A stretch of DNA of 64,000 nt from Lewinellaceae bacterium (GCA_020636215.1 JACJYG010000007.1:1-64000), one strand, 5' to 3'; positions 14,741 through 23,903 are shown, numbered from the stretch's first letter. A program made the numbers and translations. Notes: generated by a model from the letters alone, not told the origin.

Positions 14741-15091
14741 ATGAACCCAAATTATTCCATTACCACAAAAGACAGCGTTCAGGTCCTCAAAGTCCACAAC
14801 CTTTTGAATGAATATATCAATAAGGAAATCCTTCGGGCGGTACAATCAAAAATCGACGATGGATTCTCTACCTTTGTGGTCGATCTGAAAGATATTCAGT
14901 TTATGAACAGCGTAGGGTTGAATTTTCTCATCATGTTGCGGGCTCGTACCATTGATAATGGAGGGCATGTCGCTGTTGTTAATGCCTCGCAAAAAGTGAT
15001 GCAATTATTGGAAATGACTAAGCTGCTGCCAATGTTCCAGTTGAGCGGTTCAGTGGAGGAAGCAGTAGAATCAATATCCAATGATAAATAG
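14741..15091 (+). CDS. STAS-domain protein (anti-sigma factor antagonist-like)
   Basis: 116 residues forming a single STAS domain. The site phosphorylated in SpoIIAA/RsbV relatives corresponds to S57 in IQFMNSVGLNFL, so control by a partner serine kinase is possible. The ATG at 14741 is preferred over an upstream TTG at 14702, because the extra 13 residues are not domain-like. It starts 42 bp after fur and is followed by a strong terminator at 15125-15161. No anti-sigma kinase gene is nearby, so its partner is unknown. Confidence 0.8.
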   Translation: MNPNYSITTKDSVQVLKVHNLLNEYINKEILRAVQSKIDDGFSTFVVDLKDIQFMNSVGLNFLIMLRARTIDNGGHVAVVNASQKVMQLLEMTKLLPMFQLSGSVEEAVESISNDK

Positions 15092-15124
15092 ATAGTATGG
15101 GCCTTTAATTAACCAGGCATGGAT

Positions 15125-15161
15125 AAAAACCTAATAGGTTCGAGGAGCCTATTAGGTTTTT
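15125..15161 (+). terminator. Intrinsic terminator between the STAS gene and purA
   Basis: A perfect 14-bp stem (AAAAACCTAATAGG and its complement) with a 9-base loop ends in a T run. It excludes the upstream in-frame ATG at 15119 as the purA start, since that would place the hairpin inside the coding region. Confidence 0.85.
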
Positions 15162-15208
15162 ATTTTTTGAACACTACCTGGTGCGGTACTCAACAAAAAA
15201 TCAAAACG

Positions 15209-16495
15209 ATGGCAATCGATGTTATTTTAGGTTTACAATGGGGCGATGAGGGTAAAGGGAAGATCGTGGATTATCTGGCGGCCAATTACGATATCGTGGC
15301 GCGCTTCCAGGGCGGGCCCAATGCCGGCCACACCCTCAAGTTTGATGGTAAAAAATTTGTTCTGCATACAGTGCCATCGGGCATTTTTCGCCCCGGCCTG
15401 CTCAATCTGATCGGTAATGGCGTGGTTATCGACCCGATCACGCTGGCTGCTGAAATCCAAAAGCTGGAGGCCGCAGGGGTGGACTATCAGGGGCGGCTGC
15501 TGCTGTCCCGAAAGGCGCACCTGATCCTGCCGACGCACCGCTATCTGGACGCTGCGTCCGAAAGCGCCAAGGGCAAATCCAAGATCGGGTCTACCCTGAA
15601 AGGCATCGGGCCTACCTATATGGACAAAACCGGCCGCAACGGCCTCCGCGTTGGCGATATCAAAAGAAGCAATTTCGAAGAGCGCTACCGGACCCTTAAA
15701 GAAAAACACCTCAGCCTGCTGGCTATTTACCCGGATTTCGATTTTGACCTGGCCGAAGAAGAAGCCAAGTGGATGGAGAGCCTGGAAGTACTGCTGAGCC
15801 TGCAACAGGTGGATGGAGAATATTTTATTCACCAGGCCTTAAAGGATGGTAAACGCATACTGGCAGAAGGGGCGCAGGGATCCATGCTGGATATTGATTT
15901 CGGCACTTATCCCTTTGTAACCTCCTCCAACACCATTACCGCCGGCGTTTGTATTGGCCTTGGCGTAGCCCCTGACAAGATTGGGGAGGTCATTGGCATA
16001 AGCAAGGCCTATTGCACCCGGGTTGGCTCCGGCCCTTTCCCAACAGAGGAGGATAATGAGCTCGGAGAACGCCTCCGGCAGGAGGGTGGGGAATTTGGGG
16101 CTACCACCGGCCGCCCCCGCAGATGCGGTTGGCTCGACCTGCCACAACTGAAATACACCATTATGCTCAATGGCGTAACTCAACTGGCTATTACCAAGAT
16201 TGACGTGCTCAATAACTTCGAGTCCATTCAGGTAGCTACGGCTTATGAGATTGACGGCCAACTTACGGAAAAATTGCCCTATGATATTTGTGATGTAGAC
16301 ATCCGCCCGGCCTATGAAACCCATAGGGGCTGGGTGCAATCGCTTGATAACATCACCGAGTACGATAACCTGCCAGAGGCTGCCCAGGATTACCTGCAAG
16401 CTCTGGAAGCCAATCTGAAAGTACCCATCTCCATGATTTCTACCGGGCCGGAACGCAGCAAGCTCATCGTAAAAAGCGTGAAGGTGTCGGTATAG
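15209..16495 (+). CDS. purA: Adenylosuccinate synthetase
   Basis: PurA joins IMP and aspartate using GTP, the first committed step to AMP. The 428-residue protein starts MAIDVILGLQWGDEGKGK, with the GTP-binding loop and catalytic D13 and H42 (GGPNAGHT) in their normal places. Later motifs such as GSTLKGIGPTY, TRVGSGPFPTE and TGRPRRCGWLD are intact. The frame is open 90 bp further upstream but that part spans a terminator. The next gene, of unknown function, starts 8 bp after its stop and is probably cotranscribed. Confidence 0.97.
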   Translation: MAIDVILGLQWGDEGKGKIVDYLAANYDIVARFQGGPNAGHTLKFDGKKFVLHTVPSGIFRPGLLNLIGNGVVIDPITLAAEIQKLEAAGVDYQGRLLLSRKAHLILPTHRYLDAASESAKGKSKIGSTLKGIGPTYMDKTGRNGLRVGDIKRSNFEERYRTLKEKHLSLLAIYPDFDFDLAEEEAKWMESLEVLLSLQQVDGEYFIHQALKDGKRILAEGAQGSMLDIDFGTYPFVTSSNTITAGVCIGLGVAPDKIGEVIGISKAYCTRVGSGPFPTEEDNELGERLRQEGGEFGATTGRPRRCGWLDLPQLKYTIMLNGVTQLAITKIDVLNNFESIQVATAYEIDGQLTEKLPYDICDVDIRPAYETHRGWVQSLDNITEYDNLPEAAQDYLQALEANLKVPISMISTGPERSKLIVKSVKVSV

Positions 16496-16503
16496 TACTT
16501 TTT

Positions 16504-18102
16504 ATGCTGAAAACCGCTTCTATGATCAACCCCATCGAGTTACTCCAACTGAATTACTACGAACTGGCGCGCATCGACGCTGAAGCTATCGCTCAGGCCA
16601 GCAGCCGGCTGCTGGATACAGCTGCGGCGGAAGGCATCTCCTATCAGGGCCGATTCCTGAGCCCGGCGGAAGCCAGGGCAGCAATTGCTACCCTGGAAGA
16701 ACCCGGACAACTGGCTTTTTTCTATGAGCTATGTAAGTATCCGGCTTTGAGCCGCTTTCTGTCGGGGGATATTTCCGCCCCGATCGAGGATGAAGCCTTA
16801 AAGGCAGACGCCCTGTCGGAGAAGGTAGCGGCAGTAGCGGCTCCGCTTTTTCAGGAACAACTTCAGGTTGCCCTGGAAAGTGGTAATGTACAAACATTGG
16901 AAGCCTTAGGTGGGCATTTTGGAAAGGGAAGCCCGGCTTTCCAGCAAGTAGTATTTCAAAGTGGACTTGGCCTGATGGAACGCAAAAGAGCCGAGCTCGA
17001 AGCCCTGGCACAGCGCCTGGAAGTGGAAGCTACTGAAGATCAACTGCGGCCCTTGCGCGGCCTGCAGCAGTTCCGGCAATCCTACCCTTCCAAGGTGTTC
17101 AATGCATTGCCGGCCTATTTCGATGAAGAACGGGAAGCGCTCGCCCGCGCCATGGGCCGCATGGTGCGCGCCCTTTCCGAAAAGGATACCGGCCTGGCCC
17201 TGGCCATCGCCCGTTATGCCCGGCAGCTTCGAATGAGTGAAGCGTATGCCGGCCGGCTCGACGAGGCCATTGCCTTCTTCCAGAAAAAGATCGACAAAGC
17301 TCAGGCGGAACTCTCTGCCCGAAGCAACCGCACCTGGTTCAATGTTGCCGGGGCCGCGGTGCTCATGCTCATTCTACTGGGCGTAGGGTTGAGCCTGCAG
17401 GGTATTTACAATACGGCCGTAGAATTTTTTTATGAACCTTCCCTTTTTGGCGACACCAGCGGCCTGGAGGGATCCGGTATTGAAGAAAAGGACCTGGCCC
17501 TGTTGCAAGAGGCGATGAAAGATGGCAAAGGGCTGAGCCGGGAACAGATGGAGGAGATCCTTCGCCGGTCGGGCAACCGAACAGAAGTGGTGGATTACGA
17601 TGTGTCCCGCCTGCCCTGGCGCGAACGGGGCCAGGCGGCGGATGCAGAATTCAGCGGCGAAGCAACTTTGGGCAGCGCCCCTATGGCGGTTTGCTTCCCC
17701 GCTAAAACGCCCAAAGGGAAAGCCGATCAACAATTGACAATCGTCGGCGATAAGGTCTTTGACGCCCTGGTTTTTTTCTTTAATGGAAGAACCTTTGTTC
17801 AGCAGGCTTACATCCCCGCCAAAGCGAAATATGAACTGAAAGGTAAAATGGACGATCAGCAGGTCATTTCTACGATGATCGTTTTTGGCCAGGGATGGGA
17901 TCCCGCGGTCAAAAGCCCCTGCGGAACACCAGGTTACTTCACCGAAAACGTCCACTATTCCGGTTTCGCCGGTTATGCAATGGACCCCGCTTACCCTGAC
18001 CTGAGGAGCGACCTAGTTGCCTACCTTAAAAAACAACGCCTGGCGCCATCCAGGGAACTGGAGGAAGCTGCCTTCTTTGACCTGCTGGAACAGTATCGGT
18101 AA
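16504..18102 (+). CDS. Single-pass membrane protein of unknown function
   Basis: I do not recognise this 532-residue protein. The N-terminal half is alpha-helical and probably cytoplasmic (QLNYYELARIDAEAIAQASS at the start, glutamate- and alanine-rich to about residue 280). One transmembrane helix follows (about 283-302, AGAAVLMLILLGVGLSLQGI). The C-terminal half is beta-rich and likely periplasmic. It starts 8 bp after purA, so it should be translated from the same message, though nothing in it suggests purine metabolism. The start could also be the second methionine, seven residues in. Minus-strand genes follow. Confidence 0.7.
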   Translation: MLKTASMINPIELLQLNYYELARIDAEAIAQASSRLLDTAAAEGISYQGRFLSPAEARAAIATLEEPGQLAFFYELCKYPALSRFLSGDISAPIEDEALKADALSEKVAAVAAPLFQEQLQVALESGNVQTLEALGGHFGKGSPAFQQVVFQSGLGLMERKRAELEALAQRLEVEATEDQLRPLRGLQQFRQSYPSKVFNALPAYFDEEREALARAMGRMVRALSEKDTGLALAIARYARQLRMSEAYAGRLDEAIAFFQKKIDKAQAELSARSNRTWFNVAGAAVLMLILLGVGLSLQGIYNTAVEFFYEPSLFGDTSGLEGSGIEEKDLALLQEAMKDGKGLSREQMEEILRRSGNRTEVVDYDVSRLPWRERGQAADAEFSGEATLGSAPMAVCFPAKTPKGKADQQLTIVGDKVFDALVFFFNGRTFVQQAYIPAKAKYELKGKMDDQQVISTMIVFGQGWDPAVKSPCGTPGYFTENVHYSGFAGYAMDPAYPDLRSDLVAYLKKQRLAPSRELEEAAFFDLLEQYR

Positions 18103-18118
18103 TTAACTGCCGTACTGA

Positions 18119-18853
18119 TCATCGTCTTGCCGTCACGATATACTGATAGTCCAGCGCAGTATCGTTGGTCTGGATGTCGCGGTAGCCTGCTTTGTAAAGT
18201 TGTTCTTCAATCTGAAAGAGCGGCACGCGGATATTGGAAGGCGGGCCGAGCGGGGTGCGCTTTTTCTTAAAATCTATAATGAGCAGCATTCCGCCGGGAG
18301 CGATGCCCTTTTTGAGGTTCTCGAGATATTCTGTCTGGTTTTTGATGTACATGAAGGTGTTGACGATGATGACGACATTGGCTTCGTTAGGTTGTAGCTT
18401 GGGGTCATCGGGCAGAGCCAGGCGGGTTTCCAGGCGATCCTGGTATTGCTCGGGCAACTCCAGGACCCGGACGCTGTCGAGGTAGCTGATGAAGCGTGGA
18501 TCGATATCGATGGCGATCACTTTTTTAGCCTTCTGAGCCATTCGGAAAGCAAAGAATCCGGTGCCGGCGCCAATGTCGGCCACGGTTTTATTGCTCAGGT
18601 CGCCCAACAGGTTAATGACAACTTCCGGCTTTTGCCAGATAACGCGGTTGGTGTTCACATAATCCGAGTCAATACCTGGGTATTGAGGCTTTCTGGGCAA
18701 GATATCGTCAGCACCGTACTCCTCCTCCTGCTTGGTAGTATCCTCATAAGGTTGGGTAGCCCCTCCTGAATTGGGCGTGTTTTGACAGGACCAAACAGAA
18801 AGTATCGAAAAAAACAGGAGTAAGAGTAAGAGCGGTGATTTTCGGATTTCCAT
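18119..18853 (-). CDS. Lipoprotein with class I SAM-dependent methyltransferase domain
   Basis: 244 residues. The N terminus has a lipoprotein signal (LLLLLLFFSILSVWSC, acylated cysteine C23) and a low-complexity linker to about residue 55. A class I methyltransferase core follows: motif I VADIGAGTGFF (D93-G99) with the acidic residue of the next strand in VIAIDID, and a later NVVIIVNTFMYI strand. Methyltransferases need S-adenosylmethionine, which is not expected outside the cytoplasm, so an exported version is odd. Similar lipoprotein methyltransferases do exist in Bacteroidota. The gene runs on the minus strand and converges with the purA-linked gene across 16 bp. Confidence 0.8.
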   Translation of the reverse strand: MEIRKSPLLLLLLFFSILSVWSCQNTPNSGGATQPYEDTTKQEEEYGADDILPRKPQYPGIDSDYVNTNRVIWQKPEVVINLLGDLSNKTVADIGAGTGFFAFRMAQKAKKVIAIDIDPRFISYLDSVRVLELPEQYQDRLETRLALPDDPKLQPNEANVVIIVNTFMYIKNQTEYLENLKKGIAPGGMLLIIDFKKKRTPLGPPSNIRVPLFQIEEQLYKAGYRDIQTNDTALDYQYIVTARR

Positions 18854-18910
18854 AGCGATGATTTCCCGTAAAGGTAAGGGTTTTTCTTTTTCGGCAACTG
18901 CCCGAATTTT

Positions 18911-20368
18911 TTAATTCCGGCACAGCTCCAGCATCAGTTGTTCCAGCTTTTGCCGTATGGCGCCACCCGAACCTTCGTAGTTGTTGGCAATGATGGAGAA
19001 GGCGAGTAACTTGCCGTTGTGGGCGGTGGCGTAACCCGAATAGGCGCGCACCCGTTCCAGGGTGCCACTTTTGGCCCGTAGCCGTCCTTCCGCCACCGTA
19101 CCCTTGAGCACATTTTTTAAAGAGCCGGACCGCCCCGCTTCGGGAAGCGACTCGTAAAATGGCCGAAACAGGCTTTCTTCCTGCCGGGCCATGAGGCGAA
19201 GCAGGCTAGCCAGGAAATAACTGGTAACAGTATTGGCTTCCGACAATCCGCTACCGTCGACGATGGCGCAGCCTGCCCAGTCGAGCCCCTTTTCTTCCCA
19301 GAATGTTTGCATTGCCTCCAGTCCTGCTTCTGTACTACCCTTACCCTTTTGTTCCAGGCCGATTGTTTTTACCATCGCTTCGCAGTAAAGATTGACGCTT
19401 TCCATATTCGTTCGGTTTACAATGCTGGAAAGCATAGGCGAGTAGTGCGTATACAGCACCTTTCGTTCGGGAGATGGCACTGGATTGAGTTGGACGCTTG
19501 CACCCTCAGCTAGGATGCCTACGCCAGCCAGTCGCTGCTGCAGATACTGAGCCGCCAACATCGGAGGGTCCGGAATGGCCCCCTTGATGGTAAACCGCCC
19601 TTCGCCAATCGGGATGGTGCCACGCACGTACCGGTTAAACTGGTAGGGCGCCCCAAAGATGTAGGCATTATCACCAGAACCTTTGGAGGCGGACCGGAGC
19701 TCATTGAAGAACGTCAGGCCCGGTATTTCCGGTTCAATTGCAATGATGGCTGGCGTCGCGCCCAGTTGGTTGTTCTGCTGGAAATGGAGGTAATGCAGAT
19801 TCTCGTGAATATTGAGGCTCCAGGCGCCGGCAGCGTAGTAGTTGCCCATGTCTTCCCACTGCCAGGTGCGGATGTAGGCTTCCGATCCGAAAAGGGAGGC
19901 ATCGCCGACAATCCTGCCTTCGATCCTCCGGATCCCTTCCTGTTGTACCGCCATCCGCAGGCGATCCAACAAGGGCTCAAAGGCCATAGCGCCTTCCATT
20001 AGCGGAGAGCCCAGGGTAGGGTCGCCATAACCTTTGAGGTAAAGGTTGCCGGATAAATGGCCGTTCCCGTCGATTCGGCCATCGTATTGTAGTTCCGTAC
20101 GGAATCGATAGTCCGGGCCCAGTAAAGCCAACGCACTGGCGGTAGCCAGGACCTTCAGGTTGGAAGCCGGCGCCACGCTGCGGCTGGATTCATGTTTGGC
20201 CAGTATCTGGCCGCTCTCCACCTCGAGGACGCATACGCTCAGGGTGCCGTGCCGAAAGGCCGGGTCCTTGGCCAGGGCATCCACTGCCCGCTGATAGATG
20301 GATTGGGCGGCTAAGGGCAGCGTTAGGATCAGAAGTGCAAAGGGTAGCCAGTGTTTTTTCATGGTCAT
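18911..20368 (-). CDS. dacB: D-alanyl-D-alanine carboxypeptidase/endopeptidase (PBP4, peptidase family S13)
   Basis: This periplasmic enzyme trims or opens peptidoglycan cross-links. The 485 residues begin with a signal peptide ending near PLAAQ. The three penicillin-binding motifs are visible: SxxK as S69-N-L-K72 in ASNLKVLAT, SxN as SVN in NMESVNLYCEA, and KSG in LRAKSGTLERVRAYSGY. The large insertion between the first two motifs is normal for family S13. The start is 20368 or two codons later. The gene's upstream region is occupied by a 167-bp inverted-repeat element (20379-20545), which may influence its promoter. Confidence 0.92.
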   Translation of the reverse strand: MTMKKHWLPFALLILTLPLAAQSIYQRAVDALAKDPAFRHGTLSVCVLEVESGQILAKHESSRSVAPASNLKVLATASALALLGPDYRFRTELQYDGRIDGNGHLSGNLYLKGYGDPTLGSPLMEGAMAFEPLLDRLRMAVQQEGIRRIEGRIVGDASLFGSEAYIRTWQWEDMGNYYAAGAWSLNIHENLHYLHFQQNNQLGATPAIIAIEPEIPGLTFFNELRSASKGSGDNAYIFGAPYQFNRYVRGTIPIGEGRFTIKGAIPDPPMLAAQYLQQRLAGVGILAEGASVQLNPVPSPERKVLYTHYSPMLSSIVNRTNMESVNLYCEAMVKTIGLEQKGKGSTEAGLEAMQTFWEEKGLDWAGCAIVDGSGLSEANTVTSYFLASLLRLMARQEESLFRPFYESLPEAGRSGSLKNVLKGTVAEGRLRAKSGTLERVRAYSGYATAHNGKLLAFSIIANNYEGSGGAIRQKLEQLMLELCRN

Positions 20369-20378
20369 TTTTTGCCTC

Positions 20379-20545
20379 TAAGAAGCTGTTTGAATTTGGT
20401 TTTTAGAATTTATTATAGGCTATTTTTTCGTCAATCAAGGCTCTTTTTGAGCCTCGTACCCATAGGTACGGGGCGAAAAAAAGCCGCAGAGTGGCGGAAA
20501 AAGAGGCATAATAAAACTGAAGGACTAAATTCAAACAGCTTCTTA
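20379..20545. mobile_element. 167-bp inverted-repeat element (MITE-like) upstream of dacB
   Basis: The ends are a perfect 19-bp inverted repeat (TAAGAAGCTGTTTGAATTT at 20379-20397 and its complement at 20527-20545), extended inward by partly matching arms to about 40 bp. Two smaller hairpins lie inside (GGCTCTTTTTGAGCC and a CCTCGTACC/GGTACGGGG pair). It has no coding capacity. It fits a miniature inverted-repeat transposable element or a dispersed palindromic unit. It starts 11 bp before the dacB start codon. No target-site duplication is obvious. Confidence 0.6.
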
Positions 20546-20607
20546 TACCGCTCCAGATTCCTCAACCTTGGCGAAATCGTAGGTGGGGAATCTGGAGCAA
20601 CAGCAAC

Positions 20608-22050
20608 TCAATCCGCTGTCCGGATAGTAGTCCACTCCTGAATCCAGCAGGGTACGAAGTAGCGGTCGCCGGCTTTGAGGCTGCGGATGAAGACGTCTTC
20701 GCGGTTGGGCATGTACTGGCTGTAGCGGCTGATCCACTTATTCGCCTCGGCGGTTACGCTGGGGTCGACGGATTTGGCGCGGGCCCACATGTCGATGGCG
20801 GCCCAGGTGACGATCTGGCTGTCCCAGCCGGTGCCGGGGCCGCAGAGGGGGCCGCTGGAAGCATACAGGCGGGCAATGAGCAGGTAGGGCTCACCCCAGC
20901 CACCGCGAATGTCCGCCGCGCGTAAAGCCCACTGGCGGGCGCGTGGGAAATTGCGAAGGTGTACCTGGTAAATCTTCGCAATCGTCAGGGCATAGGTTGC
21001 TTTTTTTGCCACATCGCTTTCTTCCTGGATCGCTTTCTCAAAAGCAGCAATGGATTCGGCGTATTTAGCCTCTTTCAACAACTGATAGGCAATCTCGGCC
21101 GGGCCTGGCTCGGGGCGGCAGTTCTGGTTCCCGATCCGGATCAGTTCGCGGAATTTTTCGTCGGATTCGGAGCAGCCCCCCCACTTCAGGCGGCTGTATA
21201 CCTCCCGCACAATGTCACAATCCTCCGGATTCTCCAGGAATTCGGGATAGTATTTTTCCATATAATAATCGCAGGGATAGAAACCCTCAACGGTTTCGAA
21301 GTATTCCAGCCGAACCGGCGCGTATTCCTCTATGATCTTCCAGCGGTCGCAGGCCGTGCCTTTGCATTCCTTCAGGCCTTTGGCAATGACCTCGCGCACA
21401 ATATTCTGATATTTAAAAGCTTCTTCCTTACTGACCTTGCCTAGGTCATAGAGGTCGGTCAGCAGCGCGGAGAAAGGGTTGAGTACAAAATCCTGGGTGT
21501 TGAGCCCGTCCATGTCGATGGATTGTTTGAACAGGTCATAGGTCTTTTTGGGCGTCGACCGTTCGGGATATTTGTAATACAGGTCGAAAGCCTTTCGGGC
21601 GGCAATGTATCCTCCTTCCGGATAACAGCGGTCAATCTCATCGTAGATCGTAAAGATCGTATCGACATAAGCTTCTTTGAGCAGGGAGTCAGAAGTTTGA
21701 GAGATGAAGTACTCGTAGAATCGAATGCCATCGGCATAGACAGTATTGCGCTGCCCGTCAGCAGCAGGAGCAACGGTGTAGACCTTCTTCCATAACGTAA
21801 AGGCCCTGTTCCAGTCGTTGACCTTCATGAAATCGCGGTACAGCACGTAGTTATCTGAGGCTTCCTCCGGTTGGGGAGCATCGCTGAATTTCGGGCAGGG
21901 GCTGAGCTTTACGGTTTCCTTCGGCGGCGGCGGCGTAGTTGGTTGCTCGGGTTGCTCCACTTTGGCTATTTCCTCGGTGGTTTTGGGCGTACAGGCGCCC
22001 AATAGGAAGAGGGATAGTGTTAAAAGCAGTAGATTTCTAGTCTTCATCAC
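20608..22050 (-). CDS. TPR-repeat lipoprotein
   Basis: 480 residues with a lipoprotein signal (LLLLTLSLFLLGAC, acylated C20), a proline/threonine linker (QPTTPPPPKE) and a helical body with degenerate TPR-like repeats, clearest at about residues 330-380 (ELLKEAKYAESIAAFEKAI type). It contains several cysteines and ends with GDRYFVPCWIQEWTTIR. TPR lipoproteins of this sort often act as scaffolds in envelope complexes, including T9SS ones; a specific role is not shown. It begins 17 bp after the LamG-domain gene's stop codon, so the two form an operon. Confidence 0.75.
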   Translation of the reverse strand: MMKTRNLLLLTLSLFLLGACTPKTTEEIAKVEQPEQPTTPPPPKETVKLSPCPKFSDAPQPEEASDNYVLYRDFMKVNDWNRAFTLWKKVYTVAPAADGQRNTVYADGIRFYEYFISQTSDSLLKEAYVDTIFTIYDEIDRCYPEGGYIAARKAFDLYYKYPERSTPKKTYDLFKQSIDMDGLNTQDFVLNPFSALLTDLYDLGKVSKEEAFKYQNIVREVIAKGLKECKGTACDRWKIIEEYAPVRLEYFETVEGFYPCDYYMEKYYPEFLENPEDCDIVREVYSRLKWGGCSESDEKFRELIRIGNQNCRPEPGPAEIAYQLLKEAKYAESIAAFEKAIQEESDVAKKATYALTIAKIYQVHLRNFPRARQWALRAADIRGGWGEPYLLIARLYASSGPLCGPGTGWDSQIVTWAAIDMWARAKSVDPSVTAEANKWISRYSQYMPNREDVFIRSLKAGDRYFVPCWIQEWTTIRTAD

Positions 22051-22066
22051 TATATAGTTTTGCGGT

Positions 22067-23302
22067 TTATCGGAGGATCGATACCAGCCCGGTCAATACT
22101 TTTTCCTCTCCATCGCAACGCAGCTGAATGGCATATTTCATCACGCCGGGATTGACGGCCTGGCCACGGTAGCTGCCGTCCCAGCGCTGGAACGGGTCGG
22201 TGGTGGAAAAGACCTTATTACCCCAGCGGTCATAGATGTCGAAGGCAAGCAATTCCTGTACGGCGTAGGGGTTGCTGATGCCGAAGTCTTCGTTCAGGCC
22301 ATCGCCATTGGGTGAAAAGGCATTGGGCAGGAAGATGGCGTTGCAGTCCAGGTCGTTAGGGTCGATCACGTTGAGGAGGATGGAGTCGCGGGCAATGCAG
22401 GTGCTTACGGTGTCCCACAGGGCTATCCGATAAAGGATCTCTCCTTTCTGAACCGGGGTAATGGTGGGTTCTCCTGCGCTGGGGTTGGATACGCCGTCCA
22501 CCGGGCTCCAGGAGAAGTTGGTGGCGCAGGTATTGGTCAGGTTAATATCTATGGAATTACCCAGGAAAAGGTTGACCACCTGGCCCGTCCGTTCGATCTG
22601 ATCGGGGCGGAGGTGCAGGGTCCGGATATCCTTTTCGCTTAGCGCCCGATTATAAATACGCAATTCATCGATCAGGCCGTTGAAAGCCCGTTCGGTTGGC
22701 CCCTTGCAATTGCTGTTACCGATGGTGAGGTCGCCATCATTGAAAACATCGAGGCGGTTGGCGGTACTACGAATCTGTACTAACTCACCGTTGACAAAAA
22801 GGCGTACCCGGCCGCCTTCCCGCACTACGGCGATATGCTGCCAGCAGGCCGTATTCTCCAGCTGATAAGCCAGGCCGACAGATTTGTCCAGGGTTTCCAG
22901 GAAAACAACGTTGACGGTGCGGGAATTTGGCACGTAGCGGATGTAGAACTCGTTACCGCCAAAGCAGCTGGGGCTGCGCTTGGAGAGTATATATTGAGTC
23001 CCATCGCCACCGGTGGGTTTGATGTAAAGGCTTATGGTAATGTCTTCATCGTCAAATTCATCGTTGACCGGGCCGCCGAGAATGACCACCTCATCATTCT
23101 GCCCATCCATGCGGAGGGCATTGCCATTAACGCCACAGGAGAAATAAGGGCCGCCCGCCACTGTGCCGGTGTTGGCGGTGTTACCCGTAGCGTCTCGGTA
23201 TGTAGAATCAAGCTGGTAATAGGCCACCAGGCCGACCGTTGTTTGTGCAGATAGTTGCAGCCCTGCCAGGCCGATAAAAGCGATTAGTAGGGAAAATCTC
23301 AT
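22067..23302 (-). CDS. Secreted LamG-domain protein with T9SS type B sorting domain
   Basis: The start at 23302 gives 411 residues beginning with a signal peptide (MRFSLLIAFIGLAGLQLSAQ); the frame is open upstream, but without a signal-like N terminus. Residues about 25-220 form a LamG/concanavalin-like lectin fold (HIAVVREGGRVRLFVNGELV, DELRIYNRALSEKDI). The C-terminal 90 residues are the gliding-motility-associated (CHU_C) type B sorting domain: FLPNAFSPNGDGLNEDFGI, FDIYDRWGNKVF and a final LVSILR. It is therefore a cell-surface or secreted protein that may bind carbohydrate. It heads an operon with the TPR lipoprotein gene. Confidence 0.88.
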   Translation of the reverse strand: MRFSLLIAFIGLAGLQLSAQTTVGLVAYYQLDSTYRDATGNTANTGTVAGGPYFSCGVNGNALRMDGQNDEVVILGGPVNDEFDDEDITISLYIKPTGGDGTQYILSKRSPSCFGGNEFYIRYVPNSRTVNVVFLETLDKSVGLAYQLENTACWQHIAVVREGGRVRLFVNGELVQIRSTANRLDVFNDGDLTIGNSNCKGPTERAFNGLIDELRIYNRALSEKDIRTLHLRPDQIERTGQVVNLFLGNSIDINLTNTCATNFSWSPVDGVSNPSAGEPTITPVQKGEILYRIALWDTVSTCIARDSILLNVIDPNDLDCNAIFLPNAFSPNGDGLNEDFGISNPYAVQELLAFDIYDRWGNKVFSTTDPFQRWDGSYRGQAVNPGVMKYAIQLRCDGEEKVLTGLVSILR

Positions 23303-23391
23303 GCTGCTTGCGCGGTTTAAAAGCTGTTTTTTTTTTGGTGCCAAGATATTTAACGCCCCGGCAATGCTATTATTTTTTCTCACCAGAAACC

Positions 23392-23466
23392 TTTACCCGG
23401 CTCGTAGAGACGGGAGAAGCCAGCCCGTCCTCTCCTGGCAACTGTTGGGATCGGCCGGGTAAAAAA
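23392..23466 (-). terminator. Possible terminator after ybaB
   Basis: The arms TTTACCCGGC (23392-23401) and GCCGGGTAAA (23454-23463) enclose a second, weaker stem. On the minus strand the structure is followed by an A/T-rich run. It begins about 20 bp past the ybaB stop. Confidence 0.4.
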
Positions 23467-23484
23467 CCAGGAAACAGGCCAGTC

Positions 23485-23802
23485 CTACCCAAACAAATTG
23501 CCCAAATCGCCCAGCCCAGGAGGCAACATATCTTTCATGACGTTCTGTGCTTCTTCCGCTTCTTTGGCGGCTGCCTTTTCCAGAGCATGGTTGATGGCGG
23601 CCAGCAGCAGGTCTTCTACCATCTCCTGGTCGTCCCAATCGAGCTTCGACTTATCGAAGGAAATATTGATGATTTCGCGATTGGCGTTAGCGGTAACTTT
23701 CACGGCGCCATCGCCAGCCTCGGCTTCAATAGTGAATTCGGCCAGTTTCTTGCGCATGGCTTTTTGGCGCTCCTGCATATCGCCGAACATATCTCCGAAC
23801 AT
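23485..23802 (-). CDS. Nucleoid-associated protein, YbaB/EbfC family
   Basis: 105 residues with the family layout: a charged N-terminal helix (MQERQKAMRKKLAEF), a central beta region (GDGAVKVTANANREIINISFD), a second helix pair (EMVEDLLLAAINHALEKA) and a glycine-rich C terminus with MLPPGLGDLGNLF. YbaB dimers bind DNA without strong sequence preference. The ATG at 23802 is preferred; the upstream frame adds ten non-family residues. The -7 box TACCTTTG lies just upstream at 23829-23822. Confidence 0.9.
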   Translation of the reverse strand: MFGDMFGDMQERQKAMRKKLAEFTIEAEAGDGAVKVTANANREIINISFDKSKLDWDDQEMVEDLLLAAINHALEKAAAKEAEEAQNVMKDMLPPGLGDLGNLFG

Positions 23803-23821
23803 AGTATTTGGTTTTGATGGG

Positions 23822-23829
23822 CAAAGGTA
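23822..23829 (-). promoter_or_regulatory. -7 promoter box upstream of ybaB
   Basis: TACCTTTG on the minus strand is a perfect TAnnTTTG, 20 bp before the ATG at 23802. A -33 TTTG is not clear. Confidence 0.45.
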
Positions 23830-23903
23830 CACTTTTTCTATTTTGCACAGAAGGCCGATGATGGAGATCGGATAACCATATAAAATAGTATCTTTCCGGA
23901 ACC

